In this document: one piece after another, positions 1 to 5,659 of the stretch
Position numbering within the stretch: position 1 is the stretch's first letter
Layout of the letters: each line of letters begins with the position of its first letter
Source: an uncultured Oscillibacter sp.
GTDB taxonomy: Bacteria > Bacillota > Clostridia > Oscillospirales > Oscillospiraceae
NCBI GenBank assembly: GCA_910585165.1
Contig: CAJUBX010000099.1
Span: 1 to 6,144, forward strand
Length of the DNA: 6,144 nucleotides
Direction of reading: 5' to 3'
The notes under the pieces: model-generated
Database searches by the model: none
Seen by the model: only the letters and a program-made list of their open reading frames with translations
Told to the model about the DNA's origin: nothing
Program-made: the position numbers and the translations under genes

Positions 1-311
1 TTCTGTATCATTCTGTTATTCTATCATGTTTTTCGCTATTGGTACAGCTTCTCAGTTAAAGTGATACGCTCCCCATAGAGTAGACAAACGAGAAAAACTT
101 GGAAACTACCAGCAAATTTGCTGGCACGAGGATCAACTGCCAAATTTCAGCGGAGTGCGGAATGAAGCGGCCTACCAGACAGAAGTAGTCCCAGGGATTG
201 CACAGGGCATATTGCAGGACCATGGACTTTGCCCGGCAAAACACCTCATTCAGCTTGGTGTCATGCTTCAGAACATTTCTCTGTTTTCGGTTTTGACAAT
301 CCGCCATTCAT
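1..311. other. AT-richer intergenic stretch, no supportable gene
   Basis: This stretch is visibly more AT-rich than the coding regions to its right. Two overlapping open frames cross it on opposite strands (56-307 minus, 155-439 plus). Neither has a convincing ribosome binding site, a recognisable motif or a plausible partner, and the plus-strand one runs through the transporter promoter. I see no tRNA or rRNA features. What it does hold is a perfect palindrome at 109-124, a near-repeat of TTCT..ATCAT at its left edge (1-27), and the left arm (284-294) of an inverted repeat that reaches into the transporter promoter. It could be a decayed gene or the far upstream control region of the transporter; the sequence does not decide between these. 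Confidence 0.5.
109..124. repeat. Perfect 16-bp palindrome
   Basis: CCAGCAAATTTGCTGG reads identically on both strands and has no loop, so it suits a dimeric DNA-binding protein better than an RNA hairpin. It lies about 190 bp before the transporter operator block, and neither neighbouring promoter contains a copy. The binding protein, if there is one, is unknown. Confidence 0.5.
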
Positions 312-329
312 TATCACTAAAACCGAAAA
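284..329. repeat. 11-bp inverted repeat at the transporter promoter
   Basis: TTTTCGGTTTT (284-294) and AAAACCGAAAA (319-329) are exact reverse complements separated by 24 bp, with arm centres 35 bp apart. The right arm lies inside the operator-like block shared with the methionine gamma-lyase promoter; the left arm has no counterpart there. It may be a second, upstream binding site that allows looping or tetramer binding by the LysR-type regulator, since that family often contacts two sites per promoter. Confidence 0.45.
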
Positions 330-379
330 TAAATCCAAAGAAAAATTTATTACCGGATTTTGTCAAATTCTGCTATAAT
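312..379 (+). promoter_or_regulatory. Transporter promoter with shared operator block
   Basis: An extended -10, TGC-TATAAT (371-379), lies at the right end; the hexamer expected 17 bp before it (TACCGG, 351-356) is a poor -35, which suggests activator dependence. Transcription would start near 386, giving a leader of roughly 95 nt that contains a small hairpin (TTTCC-GGCG-GGAAA, 401-414). The block beginning TATCACTAAAACCG at 312 matches the block at 3182 before methionine gamma-lyase: 28 of the 40 bases 311-350 are identical without gaps, and in both cases the block begins exactly 59 bp before TGCTATA. Relative to the predicted start the block covers about -74 to -36, where LysR-type activators usually bind. 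Binding by the LysR protein encoded in this window is inferred. Confidence 0.7.
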
Positions 380-481
380 TTTTTACAAGAGAACCGTCGT
401 TTTCCGGCGGGAAATTATGCAAATTATTCAGCTGCATGAAAGAAGGCGCATTCAAAACCGGCAGAGAAAAGGAGAAATGAA

Positions 482-1894
482 ATGGAGCACAATCTGAACA
501 AGAAGAGCAGCGCTCTGGCCCTGGTCCCCTTTCTGATTTTCGTCGCGATCTACCTGGGAGCGGGCCTCATCCTCCAGGCCCAGGGCGTGGAAATGGCGTT
601 CTACCAGTTCCCCTCCGTTACCGCTATGTTTGTCGCTCTCCTGGCGGCCTTCGCCATTACCAAGGGCAGTTTGGACCAGCGTTTCGCCATTTTTGCCCGG
701 GGCGCGGCCAACATCGACGTTTTGACCATGCTGATGATTTACCTGCTGGCCGGGGCCTTTTCCAGTGTGGCCGCCTCCATGGGCGGGCGCGATGCCACGG
801 TCAATCTGGGCCTTTCCCTGATCCCTGTGCAGTTTCTCACCGCCGGTGTGTTCATCATCTCCGCTTTCATGGGCACCGCTACCGGAACCTCCATGGGCAC
901 CATCAGCGCCATCGTCCCCATCGCCGTGGGCGTGGCGGACAAAAGCGGCCTGTCCGTCCCCCTGATGGTGGGAGCCTGCGTAGGCGGCGCCATGTTCGGC
1001 AACAACCTGTCCATGATCTCCGACACCACCATTGCCGCCACCCGTTCCCAGGGCTGTGAGATGCGGGACAAGTTCCGGGTGAACTTCTTCATCGCCCTGC
1101 CTGCCGCGCTTATCACCATCGTCGTCTTGCTGGTAGTGGGCCGGCCCGAGGTCATGCCGGTAATGGAGGACCTGAGCTTCAGCATTGTCAAGGTTATTCC
1201 CTATCTGCTGGTGCTCCTCCTGGCGCTCATCGGTATCAACGTGTTTTTGGTGCTGACCATCGGTATCTTTGTCGCCGGGATCATCGGCGTCGCCACTGCC
1301 TCCCTGGACCTGTTCGGCTTTGCCCAGGCGGTTTGGAGCGGCTTCACCGGCATGAACGAGGTGTTCTTCCTGACGCTGTTCTGCGGCGGCATGAGCGAAA
1401 TGATCGCCCATAACGGCGGAATTAGCTGGCTGATTGACAGCCTCCGGGCCATGATGCGGGGCAACAAGTCCGCCCAGGTGGGCATTGCCGCTCTGGTTTC
1501 CCTGTCGGACTTCGCCACCGCCAACAACACCGTGGCCATTGTCGTCAGCGGCAGCATGGCCAAGGACATCAGCCGGGAATACAAGGTAGACCCCCGGCGG
1601 ACTGCCTCCCTGCTGGACGTATTCTCCTGTGTGTTCCAGGGCATCATTCCCTATGGCGCACAGCTCTTATCCGCTGCGGCGCTGACCACGGCCTGCGGCA
1701 TCGCCATCAATCCCACGGACATTGTCCCCAACCTGTGGTACTGCTGGGTGCTGGCCATTGTGGGCATCGCGTCCATTTTCATCCCCTTTGCCGACGGCGT
1801 CTGCAAGAAGGACCCCTGGAACTGGGAGTACGATGTGGCCGAGTCCGGCGTGGCCGCCAAGAAGGCGCTTATAGAAAGCGGGAAAAACGGGTGA
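482..1894 (+). CDS. NhaC-family Na+-coupled antiporter/transporter
   Basis: A 470-residue polytopic membrane protein of the NhaC family (Na_H_antiporter fold), close to the usual family length. Hydrophobic stretches suggest about eleven or twelve membrane segments, with the first at residues 13-33 and the last at about 418-440. Family-type motifs are visible: GTATGTSMGT (131-140), GNNLSMISDTTIAATRSQG (173-191), SDFATANNTVAIV (342-354) and GIIPYGAQ (387-394). The start is fixed by GGAG at 471-474, 7 nt before ATG. Known NhaC relatives include true Na+/H+ antiporters, the malate/lactate exchanger MleN and predicted methionine transporters (MetT type), so the family name does not settle the substrate. 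A promoter block shared with methionine gamma-lyase suggests uptake of methionine or a related sulfur amino acid coupled to sodium; this is inference. No truncation or frameshift is seen. Confidence 0.9.
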   Translation: MEHNLNKKSSALALVPFLIFVAIYLGAGLILQAQGVEMAFYQFPSVTAMFVALLAAFAITKGSLDQRFAIFARGAANIDVLTMLMIYLLAGAFSSVAASMGGRDATVNLGLSLIPVQFLTAGVFIISAFMGTATGTSMGTISAIVPIAVGVADKSGLSVPLMVGACVGGAMFGNNLSMISDTTIAATRSQGCEMRDKFRVNFFIALPAALITIVVLLVVGRPEVMPVMEDLSFSIVKVIPYLLVLLLALIGINVFLVLTIGIFVAGIIGVATASLDLFGFAQAVWSGFTGMNEVFFLTLFCGGMSEMIAHNGGISWLIDSLRAMMRGNKSAQVGIAALVSLSDFATANNTVAIVVSGSMAKDISREYKVDPRRTASLLDVFSCVFQGIIPYGAQLLSAAALTTACGIAINPTDIVPNLWYCWVLAIVGIASIFIPFADGVCKKDPWNWEYDVAESGVAAKKALIESGKNG

Positions 1895-1921
1895 ACGAAC
1901 CCAGTATCGGATAAAATCAGC

Positions 1922-1951
1922 AAGGCGCGCCGGATTTTCGGCGCGCCTTTT
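1922..1951 (+). terminator. Rho-independent terminator after the transporter
   Basis: A 10-bp perfect stem, AAGGCGCGCC (1922-1931) with GGCGCGCCTT (1940-1949), and an 8-nt loop are followed by TTTT (1948-1951), 27 nt after the transporter stop. The transporter and the regulator converge here. Read on the minus strand the same hairpin lacks a proper T-run, so it would serve the regulator less well, although it may still block read-through in both directions. Confidence 0.85.
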
Positions 1952-1984
1952 CCACCGCTCTCTCTGCCCGGCGGACCGCTCTTT

Positions 1985-2950
1985 TTACAAAGCGCTCTTC
2001 TTCCGGGACTGCCGGGCTTCGTTCGTAAACCGGATGGATTCCAGAATGTTCTCCTTCAGCAGCGCCAGGAACCGCTCCGCCTGGGCGGAGAGCCTGCCCC
2101 CCTTTCGGGCAATCCAGCCGATACGGACTCCGCTTTTCTCCGCCAGGGGCAGGGTGATAATCTTCCGGTAGCCGCTGCTCTTTGTAATCAGGCCGCTTCC
2201 GGTTGTGAAGCCGTCGGTATAGGACAGCACCCGAAGCATGGCGCTTCGGCTGTTCACCCGGATTTGCCGGGCGGGCTTTTTCAGGGACAACATCCGGTAC
2301 TCCTCGGAAAAATCCACCGCTACGCCCTGCTCCCGTTCAAAGGACACATAGGGGTATCCCGCCAGGTCCGCCTCTGTCACAGTGGGCCGTTCCGCCAGAG
2401 GATGGCCCCGGCGGACATAGACGCAGGGATCCACCACCGCAATCTCATGAAATACCAGAGCCCTGGAGTCCAGGTAACGGAAAATCATCTTTTCCGTCAG
2501 CTCCGTCAGGCAGATAACCCCCACGTCTGCGCGGCGGTTGTACACATCGTCTATCACCGCGTCCATGTCCACCTCCCGGACAGAAAACTGATAACGGCTG
2601 GCCTCCGGGGATTGAAGCAGCTCGATGAACGCGTCCTCGGTAAAGGGATAGCGCTGGGAGGATACCGAAAGGTATGTAGCCGGCAAGGCGTTCCACGCCT
2701 CTCCGTAGCGGGTCTCGATCCACTGCTTCTGCTCCAGCAGCGACGCGGCGTAGCCCAGAAACTCCCGGCCGTCCGGCGTAAACTCCACTCCCCGGTTGCT
2801 GCGGACAAAAAACTGGATGCCCAGCTCCTCCTCCAGCTCCCGGATGGCCGTGGAGATGCCGGACTGGGAGAGAAACAGCTTGTTCGCCGCCTTGTTGATG
2901 GAACCGCACTTGGAAACCTCCACCACATAGTTCAGCTGCTGAAAGGTCAT
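1985..2950 (-). CDS. LysR-type transcriptional regulator
   Basis: A 321-residue protein with the standard LysR layout and length. The N-terminal winged helix-turn-helix covers about residues 1-60 (MTFQQLNYVVEV, then SINKAANKLFLSQSGIS around 17-33 and the linker helix from about 60). The effector-binding domain covers about 92-300. A basic tail (SRKKSAL) ends the protein. The start is supported by GAGGAG (2960-2965 on this strand), 9 nt before ATG. It is divergent from methionine gamma-lyase and convergent with the transporter, the usual position for a local LysR regulator. Both of those genes carry a matching block at the distance expected for LysR activation, and both have weak -35 elements, so it is most likely their activator. 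The effector could be methionine, homocysteine or 2-oxobutanoate; the sequence does not say which. Its own promoter is separated from the gene by a MITE-like insertion. Confidence 0.93.
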   Translation of the reverse strand: MTFQQLNYVVEVSKCGSINKAANKLFLSQSGISTAIRELEEELGIQFFVRSNRGVEFTPDGREFLGYAASLLEQKQWIETRYGEAWNALPATYLSVSSQRYPFTEDAFIELLQSPEASRYQFSVREVDMDAVIDDVYNRRADVGVICLTELTEKMIFRYLDSRALVFHEIAVVDPCVYVRRGHPLAERPTVTEADLAGYPYVSFEREQGVAVDFSEEYRMLSLKKPARQIRVNSRSAMLRVLSYTDGFTTGSGLITKSSGYRKIITLPLAEKSGVRIGWIARKGGRLSAQAERFLALLKENILESIRFTNEARQSRKKSAL

Positions 2951-2976
2951 AACGTTCCGCTCCTCTTATAAAAACC

Positions 2977-3142
2977 TAAGGAAGCGCTGATGAAATCCCC
3001 ACGTGCAGATTTACGCCATAAATTCCCCCTGGTCTGCGTCAGAAAACCTTGAAATCCGTCAGGATTCCTGCGGGTTTCTTCCTTGCCGGGCAAAAATTTC
3101 CGGCGTAAATCTGCACGTGGGGATTTCATCAGCGCTTCCTTA
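2977..3142. repeat. MITE-like element with 41-bp perfect inverted ends
   Basis: The arms 2977-3017 and 3102-3142 are exact reverse complements, 41 bp each. After two mismatches a further 5 bp pair (3020-3024 with 3095-3099). A small hairpin, AATCC-GTCA-GGATT (3053-3066), has exactly the same centre as the arms, so the 166-bp unit is one long imperfect palindrome. Both ends read TA, compatible with a TA target duplication and ends AGGAAGCGCTGATG, as in elements moved by Tc1/mariner/IS630-type transposases. It encodes no transposase; the minus-strand open frame across it merely reads the two arms. It lies between the regulator gene and that gene's promoter, starting at the predicted transcription start. 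Its family is not identified, and it could instead be a REP-like repeat. Confidence 0.8.
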
Positions 3143-3147
3143 AACGT

Positions 3148-3176
3148 ATTATACGGCGTTTCGCCGGCAATGTCAA
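3148..3176 (-). promoter_or_regulatory. Consensus promoter of the LysR gene
   Basis: On the minus strand TTGACA (3176 down to 3171) and TATAAT (3153 down to 3148) are separated by exactly 17 bp: a perfect housekeeping sigma-factor promoter. Transcription would start around 3141-3142, at the outer end of the MITE-like element, so the leader would be about 190 nt and mostly that element. The spacer contains a dyad, CGGCG-TTT-CGCCG (3154-3166), possibly a repressor site. The operator-like block of the divergent lyase promoter begins 6 bp upstream of the -35, so a regulator bound there could also affect its own gene. Confidence 0.8.
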
Positions 3177-3181
3177 ACAGC

Positions 3182-3249
3182 TATCACTGAAACCGCTAAC
3201 AAATTCCAAAAAACTTATACTGGCGCTCCCAACAGAAGAATGCTATACT
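3182..3249 (+). promoter_or_regulatory. Methionine gamma-lyase promoter with shared operator block
   Basis: The extended -10 TGC-TATACT (3241-3249) has no recognisable -35 at 17 bp (TGGCGC, 3221-3226). The block starting TATCACTGAAACCG at 3182 differs from the transporter block (312) at one of its first 14 bases and lies exactly 59 bp before TGCTATA, as it does there. Similarity is high over the first 40 positions, falls away over the next 20, and returns at the -10. That pattern fits selection on an operator and a promoter rather than a recent duplication. The predicted start is near 3256. A competing TATACT at 3216-3221 lacks both the TGn extension and the conserved spacing. Confidence 0.7.
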
Positions 3250-3461
3250 TGTTATGAAAGCCAAACAACAGATCGAGAATTTCTGGTGTATTTTTCGGTC
3301 AAAATTGCCTCCGTTTTCCTGGATAGCCCGCCACTTCTCTCTCCTGCCGGGACTGCTTGGCGTCCGCAGAAAAAACCGCTCAAGTATCAAAAAAACTGAT
3401 TTCAGCTTTTCACAAAGAGCCTTCGCCGGAAGGCGCGTAAGAGAAAGGATGGTAAACTGCT
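3250..3461 (+). other. Long untranslated leader of methionine gamma-lyase
   Basis: About 205 nt separate the predicted transcription start from the lyase ATG. The leader contains GCCTTC-GCCG-GAAGGC (3419-3434), a 6-bp hairpin with a tetraloop ending 9 nt before the AAAGGA ribosome binding site, and a small CTGA-TT-TCAG dyad (about 3397-3406). I do not recognise a SAM riboswitch, a T-box or a terminator/antiterminator pair. A 72-codon open frame from 3254 overlaps the lyase start but has no ribosome binding site and begins at about the transcription start, so I do not call it a gene. Confidence 0.45.
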
Positions 3462-4655
3462 ATGAACGTTAAAAACAAGGGCTTCGCCACCCGTCAGATT
3501 CACGCCGGAAAAACCGAAAACTCCGCCGGGGCTCTCTGCGCCCCGATTTACCAGACCTCCACCTTTGCGTTCTCGTCTGTAGAGCAGGGCGGCGCACGCT
3601 TCGCCGGGGCGGAACAGGGCTATATCTACAGCCGCCTTGGAAACCCTACCACCAACCTGGCGGAGGCTAAGCTGGCCGTCCTGGAGGGCGGAGAGGACGC
3701 GCTGGCCGCCGCCTCCGGCATGGGGGCCATCTCCACCGCGCTATGGAGCTCCGTCGCCGCAGGCGATGAGATCATAGCGGATGAAACCCTTTACGGCTGC
3801 ACCTATTCTCTGCTGGAGCACGGCTTGAGCCGCTTCGGCGTCCGGACGGTCTTCACAGACCTCAGCGACATTGAGAACCTTAAAAAGGCCCTGAGCGAAA
3901 AGACCCGGGTGGTATACTTCGAGACCCCCTGCAATCCCACCATGAAGGTTTTGGACATTGCCCTCATCGCCAAGACCGCTCACGATTTCCACCCCGGCAT
4001 CCGGGTAATGGTGGACAACACCTTCTGCACGCCCTATCTCCAGCAGCCTCTGGCCCTGGGGGCCGACACGGTGGTCCACAGCGCCACCAAGTATCTCAAC
4101 GGCCACGGCGACGTTATCGCGGGCGTTATCGTTGGGGACAAGGAGTTTATAAACCGCTGCCGCACCTTTGGCCTCAAGGACCTGACCGGGGCGGTGCTGA
4201 GTCCCTTCGACGCGTTTTTGCTGGCCCGTGGCCTGAAGACCCTGGACATCCGCATGGAGCGCCACTGCGCCAACGCCCGGAAGCTGGCGGAGTTCTTCGA
4301 GGCGCACCCCGCCGTCTCCAAGGTCTGCTATCCGGGTCTTGCCAGCTTTGAGGGCCACGAAATTGCCGCAAGGCAGATGCGGCTCCCCGGCGGCATGATC
4401 TCTTTAGAGCTGAACGCCGACAGGGCCGCCACCGCCGCCGCCCTGAACAAGCTGGAGCTTTGCACCGTGGCCGTGTCCCTGGGAGACGCGGAAACCCTGG
4501 TGGAGCATCCCGCCACCATGACCCATTCCACCTATTCTGCCGGGGAGCTGAAAGCCGCCGGAATATCCGAGGGCCTGGTCCGCATCAGCGTGGGCCTGGA
4601 GGACCCCGAGGATATCATTGCCGACTTTAAGGCCGTGCTGGACCCTCTGGCGTAA
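3462..4655 (+). CDS. megL: Methionine gamma-lyase (PLP-dependent)
   Basis: A 397-residue cytosolic enzyme of the Cys/Met-metabolism PLP family (fold type I, usually a homotetramer), almost the length of the Pseudomonas putida enzyme. It splits L-methionine into methanethiol, 2-oxobutanoate and ammonia, and family members also act on homocysteine and cysteine. Visible residues match the known active site: Tyr56 and Arg58 (phosphate contact from the neighbouring subunit), Tyr111, Cys113 (equivalent to the methionine-lyase-specific Cys116), Asp185, the PLP lysine Lys210 in SATKYLNGHGD, Lys239-Asp240, Ser339 and Arg374. Cys113 together with the KDLTGAVLSP segment argues for this enzyme over cystathionine gamma-synthase, cystathionine gamma-lyase or O-acetylhomoserine sulfhydrylase. 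The start follows AAAGGA (3444-3449). The gene has its own promoter and terminator, and next to it lies a 2-oxoacid:ferredoxin oxidoreductase operon that could consume the 2-oxobutanoate. Confidence 0.93.
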   Translation: MNVKNKGFATRQIHAGKTENSAGALCAPIYQTSTFAFSSVEQGGARFAGAEQGYIYSRLGNPTTNLAEAKLAVLEGGEDALAAASGMGAISTALWSSVAAGDEIIADETLYGCTYSLLEHGLSRFGVRTVFTDLSDIENLKKALSEKTRVVYFETPCNPTMKVLDIALIAKTAHDFHPGIRVMVDNTFCTPYLQQPLALGADTVVHSATKYLNGHGDVIAGVIVGDKEFINRCRTFGLKDLTGAVLSPFDAFLLARGLKTLDIRMERHCANARKLAEFFEAHPAVSKVCYPGLASFEGHEIAARQMRLPGGMISLELNADRAATAAALNKLELCTVAVSLGDAETLVEHPATMTHSTYSAGELKAAGISEGLVRISVGLEDPEDIIADFKAVLDPLA

Positions 4656-4670
4656 TTTCCTCCGCACTCT

Positions 4671-4703
4671 GCGGCGGGCAGCTCTTTACTGCCCGCCGCT
4701 TTT
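4671..4703 (+). terminator. Rho-independent terminator after methionine gamma-lyase
   Basis: An 11-bp perfect GC-rich stem, GCGGCGGGCAG (4671-4681) with CTGCCCGCCGC (4689-4699), has a 7-nt loop and is followed by TTTT (4700-4703). It lies 16 nt after the lyase stop and should make the lyase transcript monocistronic. Its loop and descending arm also form part of the next promoter. Confidence 0.92.
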
Positions 4704-4713
4704 CTGCTACAAT
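4685..4713 (+). promoter_or_regulatory. Promoter of the oxidoreductase operon, overlapping the terminator
   Basis: TTTACT (4685-4690), exactly 17 bp, then TACAAT (4708-4713) preceded by TGC, form an extended -10 promoter. The start would be near 4720, giving a leader of about 56 nt. The -35 lies in the loop and stem of the lyase terminator, and the spacer contains the terminator's descending arm and T-run. The TATCACTRAAACCG block found 59 bp upstream in the other two promoters is absent here, so control by the same regulator is not supported by sequence. Confidence 0.6.
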
Positions 4714-4775
4714 AGGCTTGGACGGAACCGGAGCTCTCCGCCCCTAAGCCAAGAAACGAAAGGAGTCATCCGCGC

Positions 4776-5354
4776 ATGAAAGACATCGTAGAAATCCGCT
4801 GGCACGGCCGCGGCGGCCAGGGGGCGAAGACCGCTTCCTTGCTGCTGGCGGACGCGGCATTCAACACAGGCAAATACGTCCAGGGCTTTCCGGAGTACGG
4901 CCCGGAGCGCATGGGCGCACCCATTACCGCCTACAACCGCATCAGCTCGGAGCGTTCCACTGTCCACTCCAACATCTACGAGCCCGATTACGTGGTGGTG
5001 GTGGACGAGACCCTGCTGAACGCCGTGGACGTGACGGCGGGCCTCAAGAAGGAGGGAGCCATCGTCATCAACTCCGGCAAGTCTCCCGCCGAGCTCCGGC
5101 CCCTGCTGAAGGGCTACGAGGGCCGGGTCTGCACCATCGACGCGGGGCAGATAAGCGAGGAGGAACTGGGCAAGAACTTCCCCAACACCCCCATGCTGGC
5201 CGCCATTGTGAAGGTCTCCGGCGTGGTGGACGAGGAGGAGTTTATCCGGGATATGGAGGCTTCCTTCAACCATAAATTCGCCTCCAAGCCCCAGGTCATC
5301 GAGGGCAATATGCGGGCCTTGAAACGTTCTATGCAGGAGGTGCGGATCGGATGA
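4776..5354 (+). CDS. porC: 2-oxoacid:ferredoxin oxidoreductase, gamma subunit
   Basis: A 192-residue subunit of the pyruvate/2-ketoisovalerate ferredoxin oxidoreductase gamma family, at typical length. Family signatures are the N-terminal HGRGGQGAKTAS (10-21), FPEYGPERMGAP (38-49) and PNTPMLAAIVK (136-146). In four-subunit enzymes it forms part of the CoA-binding region of a cytosolic complex that converts a 2-oxoacid plus CoA to acyl-CoA, CO2 and reduced ferredoxin. The start is fixed by AAAGGAG (4759-4765), 10 nt before ATG. Its stop overlaps the next start (ATGA, 5351-5354), indicating translational coupling. The substrate cannot be read from this subunit: pyruvate, branched-chain 2-oxoacids and 2-oxobutanoate are all possible. 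Adjacency to methionine gamma-lyase favours 2-oxobutanoate by inference. The por symbol denotes the family only. Confidence 0.92.
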   Translation: MKDIVEIRWHGRGGQGAKTASLLLADAAFNTGKYVQGFPEYGPERMGAPITAYNRISSERSTVHSNIYEPDYVVVVDETLLNAVDVTAGLKKEGAIVINSGKSPAELRPLLKGYEGRVCTIDAGQISEEELGKNFPNTPMLAAIVKVSGVVDEEEFIRDMEASFNHKFASKPQVIEGNMRALKRSMQEVRIG

Positions 5355-5659
5355 GCCATTTCGCGAAGGATATGACCCCTCAGGTCACATGGAAGGACAT
5401 CACCCCCGGCGGCGCTATCTTTGAGGGCGGCACCTCCCAAGTGGTGGAAACCGGGGACTGGCGGACCATGAAGCCGGTGCTGGATATGGACAAGTGCAGG
5501 CAGTGTCTGCTGTGCGCTCCGGTATGCCCGGACATGTCCATCCCTGTCAACAGCGAAGGCAAGCGGGAGGACTTCAACTATTTCTTCTGCAAGGGGTGCG
5601 GCATCTGCGCCAACGTCTGCCCCTTCGGGGCCATCACCATGGTCAAAGATGAGAAATAA
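5351..5659 (+). CDS. porD: 2-oxoacid:ferredoxin oxidoreductase, delta subunit (2x[4Fe-4S])
   Basis: A 102-residue ferredoxin-like subunit. Two complete CxxCxxCxxxCP motifs, Cys49/52/55/59 and Cys80/83/86/90, each supply the ligands for a [4Fe-4S] cluster. The roughly 45-residue N-terminal extension before the first cluster is typical of delta subunits rather than free ferredoxins. The protein passes electrons from the thiamine-diphosphate centre of the complex to external ferredoxin. AGGAGGT (5335-5341), inside the end of the gamma gene, lies 9 nt before the ATG, and the start overlaps the gamma stop by 4 nt. An intact pair of clusters argues for a functional, oxygen-sensitive enzyme. Confidence 0.94.
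   Translation: MSHFAKDMTPQVTWKDITPGGAIFEGGTSQVVETGDWRTMKPVLDMDKCRQCLLCAPVCPDMSIPVNSEGKREDFNYFFCKGCGICANVCPFGAITMVKDEK

Noticed and set aside
293..298. TTGACA as the -35 of the transporter promoter
   Set aside because: No -10 lies at 16-18 bp; the nearest TAT-containing hexamer is 13 bp away. The extended -10 at 371-379 is far better and has a matching counterpart at the lyase.
56..307. A small protein on either strand in the left intergenic region (56-307 minus or 155-439 plus)
   Set aside because: There is no ribosome binding site, no motif, and the plus-strand version overlaps the transporter promoter and operator. I could not match it to a transposase remnant either.
452..1411. A 319-codon open frame on the minus strand opposite the transporter
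   Set aside because: Its product is rich in His, Gly, Asp and Gln without any domain, the usual appearance of the antisense frame of a GC-rich membrane-protein gene. The plus-strand transporter has clear family motifs and a ribosome binding site.
2264..2971. A 235-codon plus-strand open frame opposite the LysR gene
   Set aside because: It is the antisense of a clear LysR gene, shows no family features and lacks a suitable ribosome binding site.
2947..3129. A 60-codon minus-strand open frame across the inverted-repeat element
   Set aside because: It simply reads the two arms and the interior of the palindromic element, and it overlaps the start of the regulator gene. There is no independent sign of coding.
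3250..3461. A SAM riboswitch or T-box in the methionine gamma-lyase leader
   Set aside because: The conserved S-box core and the T-box sequence are not visible, and there is no terminator/antiterminator arrangement before the gene.
3254..3472. A possible 72-codon leader peptide before methionine gamma-lyase
   Set aside because: The ATG sits at about the predicted transcription start, has no ribosome binding site, and the product has no attenuation-like run of Met or Cys codons.
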